Notes: generated by a model from the letters alone, not told the origin. Shown: positions 32,751 to 42,870, counted from the first letter of the stretch. The stretch: DNA of 64,000 bases from Pararge aegeria (GCF_905163445.1 NC_053197.1:7006001-7070000); one strand, 5' to 3'. Numbers and translations: made by a program.

Positions 32751-33119
32751 TTTGCTTTACAACTAACCTTGAAATATCATCCCTAGCATTGAACGCACCG
32801 AATATAAATAAGTACAATCTAATTAATTGGTAGAGTATCTCAACAGTTTATATGCATTCAATGAATACCTAATCAACCAGTCCAATGGTTAAAGCAGTCC
32901 TATTCTAAGTGCGCCAGTAAATATTATGCTTCATATTCGCACACCATTATGCAGACAGTTCGCTCTAAAGAAATGAGTACGCCAAGATGAATGTGTGATG
33001 TCAAGAAGACCTTTCGTTTATGTAGCAAAAGCATCCAAGACATACTTGCACACTCCGTATTAAGAGTAATGGGATATATTGTACACTTGAGGTTATAGAG
33101 TTAAGGTATAGTTTAAAAC
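32751..33119. other. No gene or repeat recognised
   Basis: GTCCAATGGTTAAAGCAGTCC near 32880 is faintly tRNA-like but lacks a box B. Confidence 0.45.
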
Positions 33120-33320
33120 TTAAACAGCCTTTTACAGTCCACTGCTGAACTAAATGCCTCTTCCTGGCCTGCCTGGAAAACTGGAGGATAAGCCCATAAT
33201 CACACGCTGGGCAGGCGGGTTCGTGATCACAGTACATGGTAGTAGTAGCATAGAGGACACTGCTGCCCGCTTTCCGTTATATTTTCTTAGTCGCCTCGTA
33301 CGACACCCGCGCGAAGAAGA
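33120..33320 (-). mobile_element. SINE-E copy
   Basis: Minus-strand GATCACGAACCCGCCTGCCC, GTGTGATTATGGGCTTATCC, GGCATTTAGTTCAGCAGTGG and upstream TCGTACGAGGCGACTAAG. Longest E copy in the window. Confidence 0.6.
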
Positions 33321-33662
33321 GAGATGTTGACAACTGTATTCTGATCTGCCGTCACCACACGTAACAAATCATTAAACAATATACCTGTATTATTTAAATT
33401 TGTACTAAAGATACTGTTATCTTAACTTTGATTAAAGAGTTTGAATAAATGAGAACTAGAGATAGCTTTATTTGTAGAACAAAAATGAAATAATTTAAAT
33501 AAGTGAAATGAACAAACGAATTTTTAAAGAACGTTGAGCTATCGTTTTTTATTTAATTGTTCTTATCGTTATTTCTATAACACAAGAGTCGAGAATTGCC
33601 TCGGTATATTGTGGTTAATTCGGTTTACTGTAGATATATTCTATATAGTAATATAATAGACA

Positions 33663-34315
33663 AGCTGACCCGCGCAACTTCGTCTGCACCTAGAAAAAAA
33701 CCAAGAAACTAATTGCAGCGCTACCTACCAGGTGGACCTGTTTTATTTCCAAACTATGTTATTCGCGGCCGTACGTGTTATTCTATACCCGTCGCAACTT
33801 TTAAGCGATTATTTTCAATATGAATCAATTTCAATATGGTTCAATTTGAATATTTTAAAACTGAATTTGCTGGTATATAATCAAACTTAATATTTATATT
33901 ACTTTATTTCTTTCGCATTTATAATATTAGTATTTAGTAGGATGATATGCATTCGATCGTTGTCCCATATGCCTCGCGACTTGCTGTTATCTGTGAAGAG
34001 CTATGTCCTTTATCTCGGACAATATTTATCAGATCTACATTAAAATTAGAAAGAACATGCTTGATAGTATACACTTTCAAATAAAAAAAGAATTATAAAA
34101 ATTGGTCGAAATTTATAAGAGCTATGAAGTAAAATTGATAAAATATTTCATCCCGGAGGAAACTTATTGTTTATCGGGATAAAAATTATCCTATATGTTG
34201 ACCCGGTATATCAACTACCACTATACTAAATTTTATTTAAATCCGTTCAGTAGTTTTCACGTGATGCCTGGACAGACAGACAGACAAAAATTAAATATAA
34301 TTCGATTATAAAGTA
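33663..34315 (-). mobile_element. Non-autonomous TE, AGCTGACCCGCGCAACTTCG family
   Basis: Left end CAAGCTGACCCGCGCAAC then TTCGTCTGCACC. The right part holds TTTCATCCCGGAGGAAAC, AAAATTATCCTATATGTTG and AATCCGTTCAGTAGTTTTC then GACAGACAGACAGAC. Common lepidopteran repeat vocabulary; ends not certain. Confidence 0.5.
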
Positions 34316-34399
34316 ACCCCCGGTCAAAACTTTTAAAATATATTAAATGTACAGAAATCTTCCAGTAACAGTTTTATTATAAGTAAAGATAATAGTTAA

Positions 34400-34530
34400 A
34401 TAGTAGTAGAGCTTTTGTGACAGAGCTCGTCCGTGGGAATTTATTTCTGCCGCTAAGCAGCATTGTTGCAATGCTCTGTTCCGGTCTGAAGGGCAAGGGT
34501 ACCGGAGTAATTACAGACACATAAGGCTTA
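34400..34530 (+). mobile_element. Bm1-like SINE (D)
   Basis: GACAGAGCTCGTCCGTGGG, TTTCTGCCGCTAAGCAGC, CTGTTCCGGTCTGAAGGGC and CCGGAGTAATTACAG. The 3' part is missing. Confidence 0.65.
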
Positions 34531-34554
34531 ACCAACGATAATTTAATGTAATAC

Positions 34555-34700
34555 TTTACAACAACATAAGGTACACTCTACATCAACCATCACCTAAGAT
34601 TAACATGTTAACATGTTAAATTTATGAACTCATAAGTGCCTGAGATAAGGTCTACATGAATAAAACATTTTTGAATTTATTTTTTTTGAATTTTGAACAA
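34555..34700 (+). mobile_element. LINE-L 3' end, diverged
   Basis: CATCAACCATCACCTAAG, CATAAGTGCCTGAGATAAG and tail CTACATGAATAAAACATTTT with TTTGAATTTTGAA. Confidence 0.6.
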
Positions 34701-35385
34701 AATACTGATAACCTAATCTATAATTTTACCTGAAAATTTTAATAAAATAAACTCAATACGTTTTCAATAAAATAACTTCAAGTTGCTTTGTACATACATA
34801 ATGAGTGCAAGCGCACTGACCTGTCGCGGATTTCACGCTGAGACAAGTTTGAACAAGCTCCACGGGTAAACGCACCGCACATCAAAGGGGCCGAATACAC
34901 CATTGTTTAGTTTTCAGTGAGGTAACAATGTTGGAAAAACGAGTCGAGATATTATCATGAAAATGTTTGCGATCTTTCTATAGGGGCAACAAAAGGAATT
35001 TTAAATATTTCAGACGAGAAATACATTTGACATCAGAGACAAGAGATTGGGGATTTTGGATTATTATAATTCAGAATCCTCGAATCAAATAATAATTATA
35101 GTAGAGCAGTCCTTATGTCCAGGTAATAGTAGTAGTACGAAAGGACAACACTAGTAAATTTAAACTTCTATCTGTAGATGTTGGATTAGATAAGGTTATC
35201 AGGAAGACCACTTAAGATTATCAGGAAGATTTGCAGACCGACCAGATGAGACGTAATACGCGCTTCGGATTTTTTCCATACGTTTTATTTTACGCACGAG
35301 TTTTCTAGGATTGATTAAATCAGTGACAACATGCAGTCAGACAAACTGTTCGAGTCCCTTCTGGCTTGCGTACCATCGATAGAAG

Positions 35386-35387
<2 letters not shown>
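34701..35387. other. No gene or repeat recognised
   Basis: No supported feature before the TA microsatellite. Confidence 0.5.
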
Positions 35388-35434
<47 letters not shown>

Positions 35435-35450
35435 TATATATATAAATATA
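35388..35450. repeat. (TA)n microsatellite
   Basis: Near-pure TA run with two AAA interruptions. It yields a false tyrosine/isoleucine frame (35331-35516). Confidence 0.9.
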
Positions 35451-35729
35451 GGTTACATAAAATTCATAATTCGCTTAAAGGAAATTGCATACAATTTTAC
35501 AATCACTAATTATTGACATTTTGGAGATGTCAGAGACATCACTAAACAAAGTCGTCGTTATCTATATACAGAGAACTATATTTTGCCATATGGATACTAA
35601 TGAGGAATGTAACTGGAACAAGATATAACGTTAGGAACGTTAGTCAAGAAGATTAAAGCTGTCTATACTAGCAGACAGCATATATTCAAAAGATGTTATT
35701 TACGAAACAAACAGTGAAGGAATTAATCT

Positions 35730-35850
35730 CTCTTGAAACTTCAAGTCTTGTCTATTTTAATGACTCTACCATAGGTTTGGGTTGCAAATTGTACTGAAAA
35801 GATTTCGGCTAGAAACTTGGAAGATTTTATTTAAATTATATTGCATTATG
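35730..35850 (-). mobile_element. LINE-K 3' UTR fragment
   Basis: CTTGAAACTTCAAGTCTTG, AATGACTCTACCATAGGTTT and CTGAAAAGATTTCGGC follow the order at 12.8 kb with substitutions. Confidence 0.5.
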
Positions 35851-36123
35851 CACAAGATTTAAAGCAGTGACTAACGAAGTAGTTATTCAAAAAAACATTT
35901 AATTATAACCCATTTGTAATGGAAAAACATGATTAATAAATTATTAAATTCTTTCCAGTTTGTTTTTTTTTCTCGGTTACATTTTTCGGACTTTTAATAT
36001 CTACAATACTTTAACACTCGGTGGCATATTTTTTCCCGGTTTAAGGAATCATACGGTTGCACATAGAACCTAAGAGCAGGATCTAAACTGAACACAGTAA
36101 TGATGAGTGGTTTAATTTTCTAA

Positions 36124-36252
36124 TCCTTACTTATATTATATTAAAAGAGTGTTTGTTTGATTTTTGGCGGTTAGTTGAAAGAATGGAAATAAACATAGGG
36201 ATTTGTAACAAAACGTCATCAACGCGGACGAAGAACGCGTGGCAATAGCTAA
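36124..36252 (+). mobile_element. Short Helitron-like element
   Basis: Starts TCCTTACTTATATTATATTA and ends ACGCGGACGAAGAACGCGTG then GCAATAGCTAA|T. The stem ACGCG..CGCGT and terminal CTAA (CTRR) fit Helitron 3' ends. Only 129 bp. Confidence 0.6.
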
Positions 36253-36344
36253 TAATAATATTATTAAATAGTAATGTTTCAAATATTGGATAGAAGCAGG
36301 ATTTACTTCGCGGAATTCCATGATAAACTTTGAAAATGAAGCTT

Positions 36345-36500
36345 AATCTGCTATACTCCGCGTAAAGCAGGAAAATCTATATGGTAATCTTTATACTCCA
36401 CCCCAACAAATCTTCGGCAATGCTCATAGAAGTAATTATTATTCACATCTTTCGATCCGTCCCTCCAGCAGCCTACAGAATTTCAGTTGCCCTGAAAATA
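36345..36500. repeat. Repeat M fragment
   Basis: GCAGGAAAATCTATATGG, TTATACTCCACCCCAACAAA and TCTTCGGCAATGCTC match 9.36-9.44 kb. The inverted second arm seen there is absent. Confidence 0.5.
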
Positions 36501-36654
36501 GCCCTCCTTGAAACATTTAATTCTGTAAATATATCCTCATAAAAATAATTAATACCAGAGACTGTTGATAACAAACTGATTATTATCTTGTCAAGCAACA
36601 TTCATTCAGCTCTGGTCAACGCCTGAGGATTAATTCCATATTTTCATACCATTT

Positions 36655-36800
36655 TCATACAAATTGGCGCTCAGTCTATTCAGAGCGTCCGTAATTTGCG
36701 ACCTCATAATGAATGCGGTTGCCAAGGTAACCTATAATCTGGATCGGGATGCATTCAACTGAGCTCGTTACCAATTAACGAGTGAACACTGTAGTAAGTA
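36655..36800. repeat. Repeat P copy
   Basis: GGGATGCATTCAACTGAGC then TCGTTACCAATTAACGAGTG recurs diverged at 38.52-38.57 and 47.10-47.16 kb. Confidence 0.4.
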
Positions 36801-36883
36801 AATTATTTGAGTAAACAGAGATTTTTTTTTACTAAATATATTATATACTAGTAATGATTTTTCATTATTAAATATATTATATA

Positions 36884-37274
36884 CTAGCGTACCCAGCCCG
36901 CTTCGCCGGGCTAGATTTTGCTTTATTTTATTTAAACAATAAACTTACATCATTAAATTTTTAATTTAAGTCTCATAATATATTAAATCATTTATTTCTC
37001 TCCGTATTAATTCTACTCTATTCTCTTTCCGAGCGGGTGAAGATAATTATCTACACCCATGTACACCCAAGAATAGAATATCATCAAGGTAAATAAAAGC
37101 TGTATTTGACAGTTTGACAGTTCAAAAATAAGAGTGCTCCGATACCTGCGTCACCAAACTTTACAGGATTACTCGCCAGGTCAATCCGGAAATTCCCTGA
37201 AAGTTTCATTGAAATCGGTCCAGCCGTTTCGGAGCCTATACGGAACATACCCACACACTTTCTCTATATATAGA
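36884..37274 (-). mobile_element. Helitron-like element, GCCCGGCGAAGCGGGC subtype
   Basis: Read on the minus strand, it starts A|TCTATATATAGAGAAAGTG and ends with hairpin GCCCGGCGAAGCGGGC, then TGGGTACGCTAG|T. Perfect stem, CTAG and A/T site. It also contains the AAACGGCTGGACCGATTTCA phrase. 391 bp, non-coding. A direct repeat AATATATTATATACTAG precedes it at 36836 and 36871. Confidence 0.8.
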
Positions 37275-37280
37275 TGTAAG

Positions 37281-37847
37281 CGGTGATAGCTCAGTGGATA
37301 AGACATCAGCTTCAATTACAGTGCGTTGAGTTTGAATCCCAGTAGGCACCGTCAACTTTTCAAAGTTGTGTGCGTTTGAAGCAATTAAAATATCACTGCA
37401 ACGGTGAGGGAAAACATCGTGAGGAAACCTGCATGCCAGTTCTCCATAATAATTAAATAAATATATTACGACATTACACACACCGCCATCTAGCCCCAAA
37501 GTAAGCGTAGTTTGTGTTATGGGTACTAAGATGACTGATGAATAATTTTATGAAAAATATACATAAATACTTATAATATACAGATAAACACCCAGACACT
37601 GAAAAACATTCATGTTCATCACATAAACATTTTCCAGTTGTGAGAATCGAACCCACGGCCTAGGACTCAGAAAGCAGGGTCGCTGCTCACTGTGCCAATC
37701 GGCCGTCAATAATGTTCTTGAAGGTGTGTGGAGTCCACCAATACGCACAGGGCCAGCGTGGTGGACTACGGCTTTTTCTCATTGTGGGAGACCCGTGCCC
37801 CGTAGTGGGCTGGTAATGGGTTGATATGATGATGGCAATGATGATGG
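37281..37847 (+). mobile_element. SINE-A interrupted by SINE-B
   Basis: The head CGGTGATAGCTCAGTGGATA, box B-like GAGTTTGAATCCCAG and AACATCGTGAGGAAACCTGC lie left of the insert (to 37450). CGCACAGGGCCAGCGTGGTG and GGTAATGGGTTGATATGATG lie right of it (from 37708). AATAAT occurs at both borders, fitting a short target duplication. It begins six bases after the Helitron at 36.88 kb ends. Confidence 0.85.
37451..37707 (-). mobile_element. SINE-B nested in SINE-A
   Basis: Full-length minus copy: TAAA tail at left, CACCGCCATCTAGCCCCAAA, CCAGACACTGAAAAACATTC, and head ACCCACGGCCTAGGACTCAG then GCCAATCGGCCGTC at right. Confidence 0.9.
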
Positions 37848-38036
37848 AATCTTCTGGAGTCCTTGTAATTCTTTTGATTTGTATAAAAAATACTTCTTTC
37901 ATCCGTTATTGTACACAATATACCCAGACCCACCGCGTGACATCGCCTGCCAATAGACTCTTAAGCTAGCGATACACTGACCGCTTAAGGCAGCCAGAAT
38001 TGTCAGCACAGTCAACTTTTTTAATTTTTATTCCTC

Positions 38037-38155
38037 TAAAAGTTAGCCCTTGACTGCAGTATCATCTCGTGGTAAGTGAAAATGCAGTCTTAAGATGGTA
38101 GCTTGCTAACCTCCTTTGGAGTATAGGCTTATATAACTGCATAAAGGGTATAGTA
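38037..38155 (-). mobile_element. SINE-C, 3' fragment
   Basis: AGTTAGCCCTTGACTGCAG, TAAGATGGTAGCTTGCTAAC and ATATAACTGCATAAAGGG. Confidence 0.6.
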
Positions 38156-38244
38156 GTTTTATAAATCTATTTAGCAATATTTCCGCGACAAAAATTAAAC
38201 TGACGCACAAACCCGTGCCTTCGTCTTTCCTTACGTCAAAAGTT

Positions 38245-38385
38245 CTCTGGACGAGATCGCTTTAGCGATAAGACCGCCTTTACACGGCCGATTTTTTATT
38301 CCAAGCATCTTACGTATGTGTTTACTTTGTATAAAATGTGTAAGTGCAATACATTTTTCAAACAAACAAAGATCGAAATAAACTA
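38245..38385 (+). mobile_element. LINE-J 3' end
   Basis: AGATCGCTTTAGCGATAAGA then CCGCCTTTACACGG, ending TATAAAATGTGTAAGTGCAA. Confidence 0.6.
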
Positions 38386-38514
38386 CCTCACAAAATTTCA
38401 CGTTTATAATTTTAAGTAGGAACAGTCACGTGATATTTATTATATACATATAATACGTCATATAATAATGTTATGATTACCATGTTTTCCAAGCCAATAA
38501 TTTCAGTTTCGACA

Positions 38515-38575
38515 GTGAGTAGGTACATTCAGCTGAGCTCGGAACTAATTAACTGGAGTGAGCACAAAATGACTG
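38515..38575. repeat. Repeat P fragment
   Basis: ACATTCAGCTGAGCTCGG then AACTAATTAACTGGAGTGAG, related to 36.75 kb. Confidence 0.35.
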
Positions 38576-38711
38576 AAAACCACATCACAAAGCTTAACGG
38601 TCGTGTATCGGATATTGATACCCGATAAGTCCGATAGCATGCTCTTGCATACGTATTTGTGTAAATCAATATTGGTGCCAATTCGGTTGTAAAATTATTA
38701 AGCAAATAATA

Positions 38712-38969
38712 ATAATAAATAATGAATAAACTACGACAATACACACATCGCCATCTAATCCCAAAGTAAGCGAAGCTTGTGTTATGAATACTTAGATAAC
38801 TGATGAATAATTTTAAGAATAATATACATAAATACTTATAACATGTAGATAAACACCCAGACACTGAAAACATTAGTGTTCATAACACAAACATTGTCCA
38901 GTTGTGGGAATTGAACCCACGGCCTTGACTCAGAAAGCAAGGTCGCTGTCCATTGCGCCCATCGGTCGT
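38712..38969 (-). mobile_element. SINE-B, full length
   Basis: Minus copy from ACTACGACAATACACACATC to head TTGAACCCACGGCCTTGACT then CGCCCATCGGTCGT. Substitutions are scattered and one head base pair is lost. Confidence 0.85.
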
Positions 38970-38989
38970 GGAAGTTTTGTGTGGAGTTT

Positions 38990-39123
38990 AAAATTTAAGG
39001 AATTATAAATTGCACCGAATAGATTCCTGCTTTCCGTAGATTATTGAGCGCAATGTTCATTGTATATGATGAAACGTCTAACTACGCCTGCTTTTATAAA
39101 AGTGCCTAAAGTACAGAGAAACC
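38990..39123. repeat. Repeat N copy
   Basis: AATAGATTCCTGCTTTCCGT, ATTATTGAGCGCAATG and CTGCTTTTATAAAAGTGCC are shared with 40.17-40.31 kb. Confidence 0.5.
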
Positions 39124-39130
39124 TAGAAAT

Positions 39131-39170
39131 CAGAAAGCAGGGTCGCTGCCCACTGCACCAGTCGGCCGTC
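39131..39170 (-). mobile_element. SINE-B head only
   Basis: CAGAAAGCAGGGTCGCTGCC then CACTGCACCAGTCGGCCGTC: 40 bases of tRNA-like head without body, an unusual piece because retroposed SINE copies are usually 5'-truncated. Confidence 0.7.
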
Positions 39171-39207
39171 AAACTTACCAACTCAGCAATTAGTCATTAT
39201 AAAGTCT

Positions 39208-39645
39208 AGTAGTGGTAGATAGAGCTTTTTATGACAGATCTCGTCCGGGGAATAGAATAGAATAGAAAAACTTTATTGCAACACTTACAACAACAATAGG
39301 AAAAAAACAAGGAAAACAGTTATAGAACTTAGTGCTAGGGTGCAAAGGCGGCCTTATCACTAAAAGTGATCTTTAAAAAGTGATCATAAAGAGTGGAAGT
39401 ATCGCTATGCTTATTTTTGCTGTTAAGTGGCTTTATTTCAATGCTGTGTTTCGGTCTGAAGGGCGTTGTTGCCGGTGTAATAACAGGCACATGAGGAGCA
39501 AACGTCTCAAATTGATGGGAACAGGGCAGTATATTGCAGGACATGCTCCTTGCATGACCTATGAAGTGCTGCTTTGTTACAATTGATGGTTTTCCACTAA
39601 CCATCAGGTTCTTCATCTGCCTGGTCACAGTCAAAAAAAAAATTT
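39208..39645 (+). mobile_element. Bm1-like SINE (D) interrupted by LINE-J
   Basis: The 5' part AGAGCTTTTTATGACAGATC then TCGTCCGGGG stops at 39246. The rest resumes near 39391 with CTTATTTTTGCTGTTAAGTG, GTGTTTCGGTCTGAAGGGC, CCGGTGTAATAACAGGCAC and ends CACTAACCATCAGGTTC. Longest D copy in the window. Confidence 0.7.
39247..39390 (-). mobile_element. LINE-J 3' end nested in D
   Basis: Tail (TTCTA)n seen as AATAGAATAGAATAG, then AAAACTTTATTGCAACAC and GCAAAGGCGGCCTTATCACT. Exact right border uncertain by some 20 bases. Confidence 0.65.
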
Positions 39646-39702
39646 TTAAAAAAGCCAACATTTCCTTAGGTTGCTCCGGTGTCGGAGCGAAACGTGCGTT
39701 AA

Positions 39703-39835
39703 GTTAATAATAAATAAAAATACTTCAACAATATACACAACGCTATCTAGTCCCAAAGTAAGCGTAGCTTATGTTACGGGTACTTAGACGACTGATGAAT
39801 ATTTTTAACAATAGTATACATAAATACTTATAATA
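39703..39835 (-). mobile_element. SINE-B, 3' half
   Basis: CTATCTAGTCCCAAAGTAAG to ATACATAAATACTTATAATA; it stops where the K fragment begins. Confidence 0.7.
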
Positions 39836-39895
39836 TAGTCACTACAAAGAGACTGACTGGCAAAAGTGCTTATTAATTTGGCTTACTTGAAATAA
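39836..39895 (+). mobile_element. LINE-K tail
   Basis: AGTCACTACAAAGAGACTG and GGCTTACTTGAAATAAATAA: the last 60 bases of K, wedged between two SINE-B copies. Confidence 0.6.
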
Positions 39896-39896
39896 A

Positions 39897-40140
39897 TAAA
39901 ATAAATAAATATACTACGACAATACACACATCGCCATCTAGGCCCAAAGTAAACGTAGCTTGTGTTATGAATACTAAGATGACAGAAGAATATTTTTATG
40001 AATAATATACATAAATACTTAGAATATACATATAAACACCCAGACACTGAAAAACATTCATGCTCATCACACAAACATTTACCAGTAGTGGGAATCGAAC
40101 CCACGGCTGGACTCAGAAAGCAGGGTCGCTGTCGGCCGTC
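39897..40140 (-). mobile_element. SINE-B, small deletion in head
   Basis: Minus copy with GCCATCTAGGCCCAAAGTAA and head ATCGAACCCACGGCTGGACT. The CCCACTGCGCCAA bases next to GTCGGCCGTC are deleted, removing most of box A. Confidence 0.85.
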
Positions 40141-40164
40141 AAATGGATTTTGAATTTGAATTTT

Positions 40165-40310
40165 GAATTTGAACAGATCTTCCTGCTTTTAGTGGATTAT
40201 TAAGCTCAGGGTTTATTGCGTATGATGAAATTCCTCAAGGTAACGTCTGCTTTTATCCAATTTGTGCTGCCCTATAGTACAGGGCAACTTAATATAGTCA
40301 CCAGAGACCA
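40165..40310. repeat. Repeat N copy
   Basis: ACAGATCTTCCTGCTTTTAG, GTATGATGAAATTCCTC, AACGTCTGCTTTTATCC and CCCTATAGTACAGGGC. A TTTGAATTTTGAATTTGAA tail-like run precedes it. Confidence 0.5.
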
Positions 40311-40329
40311 ACCGTCCCAGCACCCGGGA

Positions 40330-40420
40330 CCTTCCATTTTAAACCACAGCGCTCATCGCTGGGCCAAGAAGGTCGCCAAAAAGCGTGTCTGAGCTAATCG
40401 GGGATGGACAGACTATGTTC
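40330..40420 (-). mobile_element. tRNA-like SINE head, degraded
   Basis: AAACCACAGCGCTCATCGC then TGGGCCAAGAAGGTCGCC reads on the minus strand as a box A-type region; box B is not clear. Confidence 0.3.
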
Positions 40421-40430
40421 TTTATTTACT

Positions 40431-40948
40431 ACTACCTGTTTCCCTACTTAAACCGCGTTACTACTTCGACTTCAACCGCGTTTGATTTTGTTTTTGATGT
40501 AGCATTTAATTTAGTTGTAGTTCTAAAAAAAAAAAAGTATTCAGTATCGCTAAGCCGTAAATGAGGGGTTTGCTACTGTCCGCTGAGGAGTTCTGTCCTG
40601 TATCTCCAACCACATTCATCAGATCTACACAAATTTTGGCCAAAATTAAACACATATTATAACCTAGGTATATAGTACAAAAATAATTATTTAAATCGGT
40701 TATAATTTGTCGGAGTTATGGTGTAAAATTGTCAAACACTTTCATCCCCTCTCCCAAAGGAACCGAGCTTAATGTAGGGATGAAAAGTATCCTATATTAC
40801 TTCTAACACTTTCAAGAATATGTGTACAAAGTTTCCTAAGGATCGGTTAAGTAGTTTTTTCGTGACAGCGTAACAAACAAACTTACATTGAAATTTATAA
40901 TATTAGATAATATTAGATATTTAAAATATTAGATATATATAGTAGGGA
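40431..40948 (-). mobile_element. Helitron-like element (H), degraded 3' end
   Basis: Right end CTTACATTGAAATTTATAAT...TAGTAGGGA|T corresponds to the TCCCTACTA start of the 11.0 and 13.2 kb copies. The interior CGCTGAGGAGTTCTGTCCTG and AAAGGAACCGAGCTTAATG match the 13.2 kb copy reversed. The CTAG terminus has decayed, and an ATATTAGAT triplication lies near the right end. Confidence 0.65.
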
Positions 40949-41924
40949 TAGGGATGTTACCCCAAATGTAATTAATAATAATAACATTTACAAACTCTCG
41001 TATTATCGGTAGCAATAATGATAAAAGCCAACTTTAAACGTCTGATAGAAAAATAAAACAAAGGTAAGATGCCGATTCTGACATTGAGTCTGGAGGAAAA
41101 GTGCGGATATTCTGTGCGAAATTTAAAACGCCTGGGAGAGTAGGTAAAGCTTGACAACTTTTTAACTACCTCGTTACGTTTTGGAAACCGGAAACTTTTC
41201 AAATGTATTTGCATTTTATTGCACTGAAATTGCTGCTTGTACGGATTTTATAACTTTTTTGTTTGAACTTTTTGACGAAGCTGTGTAATATGGCGGTCTA
41301 ATAAGAAGTATTGGGTTTTACTTAGTCACAAAACGTGTTGAACTCTTAACTGGGTCCCTTGATTTTTTAAACCATAGTTTTGAGATTTCTTAGAGGTTTA
41401 AAAGCCATTCTACAAAGAAAAAAAAAATAATCAAACACTTTTTTATGTGATATCCTCCAGTGCCCCTTGGCAGTGGCAGAAGTTATAACGGATTAAAAAT
41501 TATTATTTTAGGTTACAGATCTTGCTACAATATAAGCAATGAAAATTCTTAATGACAAAGATTTTATTAAAAAACAATTATACGTCAGAACCTGACATAG
41601 GATATATTGAAACTTACCCAAAAAACCACGATATACCCAAAACAAATAGTTTTACGAACTAATGTTCGTAGACTTGTTTTGTGTAAAAGACAATGACCAC
41701 AAGATGGCGGCGCAGCGCCACCTGTTCGACGGTAGACAATAAAATGAATCCCAATCAAGAGCTGACATTTATAGGCAAATGCACGTCTATTTTTGCTAGG
41801 TTGGAATTGATTCCTAATTGTACAAACATTATGGCAAATCTTTTTCTATTGGTATACCGTGTGGTGACGGCAGCTCTTAATACAGTTGTCACCACCCATC
41901 CGCTAATCTGGGATCTAACGGAGA
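40949..41924. other. No gene; unsupported open frames
   Basis: Minus frame 40972-41214 and plus frame 41693-41932 show no known domain. The latter begins beside CAAGATGGCGGCGCAGCGCC, a small GC-rich spot. Confidence 0.5.
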
Positions 41925-42065
41925 GCGGCTAGAAGCGTCCTCTGTGCTACTACTACCATTGTGCGATCACCAAGCCGTCTGTCTAGATCGGCAGCTATGG
42001 GCAAACCCTCCCGTTGCCAGAGGCCGATAGGCAAGTATAGTCCAGCAGTGGACTATTATAGGATA
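41925..42065 (+). mobile_element. SINE-E copy
   Basis: GTGCGATCACCAAGCCGTC, GCTATGGGCAAACCCTCCCG, AGAGGCCGATAGGCAAG and tail TAGTCCAGCAGTGGACTATT. Confidence 0.6.
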
Positions 42066-42489
42066 TTCAAAATATAGATGATTATTTTATTATTAAATAA
42101 AACAAACGAATCTTCATTATCCACATCTTTATTACCAGCTCTACATTCATCTAACATCCACAAGTATGTATAGAACACGGAGAGGGAATATTGAATCTAC
42201 AGTTCGGCTTTCAGGACGTCAGGTGAGGTAAATTTGAACGCCGCCACAATGCGGGCTTTAACGTCAATGGACATGCTCCCGTTAACACATTGCAGAATTA
42301 ATTGAAATTGTTCCTATGAGGTCTCTATTATTGATGTTTCAGCTTTAATGCATTGAACACTAAATTAACGTTTATTTTGATCAGGCTTGCTATACAGGCT
42401 CTTTTGACAACGTCTTATCAGTTTGACGTCATATGAGTTTGAGTGACAGAGAGCTTTGTACGACAGTAACATATAAACTCAATGAGTAG
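42066..42489. other. No gene or repeat recognised
   Basis: No supported feature. Confidence 0.5.
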
Positions 42490-42870
42490 TGACTCGACGA
42501 CCTGGATATATTGATTGTAGTTTTGATTGAGAGGTCCCGAGCCGATCCCAGGAAGAGGCAACTCGAAAATTTAGAATGGCTGAATTTTCTCTGATCTGGT
42601 CTGCTAGGAGGTTTCGCACGTGGGTAGTTAAATAAATAAATAAACTATGACAATACACACATCGCCATCTAGCCCCAAAGTAAGCTTAGCTTGTATTATG
42701 GGTACTAAGATAAGTTACAACACTACCAACAAACTGGTGGCGCTAAGCGATTTAGCGTTCCGGTACGATGTCGCGTACAAACTTATTAGGGATATGGGTT
42801 TAATATAACTGCCCTACCCTAAAAGGCTAAACCCGCTACAATCTTAGAGTGCATCCCTTGACAAAATACT
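42490..42870 (+). mobile_element. SINE-C interrupted by SINE-B
   Basis: Head CGACGACCTGGATATATTG with box B-like GAGAGGTCCCGAGCCGATCC, then ATCTGGTCTGCTAGGAGG. The insert occupies 42629-42717. After it come GGTGGCGCTAAGCGATTTAG and GGTTTAATATAACTGC. AGTTA at 42626-42630 recurs at the right border (about 42714-42718), fitting a target duplication. Confidence 0.7.
42629..42717 (-). mobile_element. SINE-B, 5'-truncated, nested in SINE-C
   Basis: TAAA tail, ACTATGACAATACACACATC, GCCATCTAGCCCCAAAG to TATGGGTACTAAGATA; about 90 bases. Confidence 0.8.

Noticed and set aside
35331..35516. Open frame rich in tyrosine and isoleucine
   Set aside because: It is the translation of a TA microsatellite.
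38529..38873. 114-codon minus frame
   Set aside because: Its N-terminal half is SINE-B; similar false frames occur at every SINE-B copy.
41693..41932. 79-codon frame starting at a GC-rich ATG
   Set aside because: No family resemblance, and a SINE-E follows directly; not supported as a gene.
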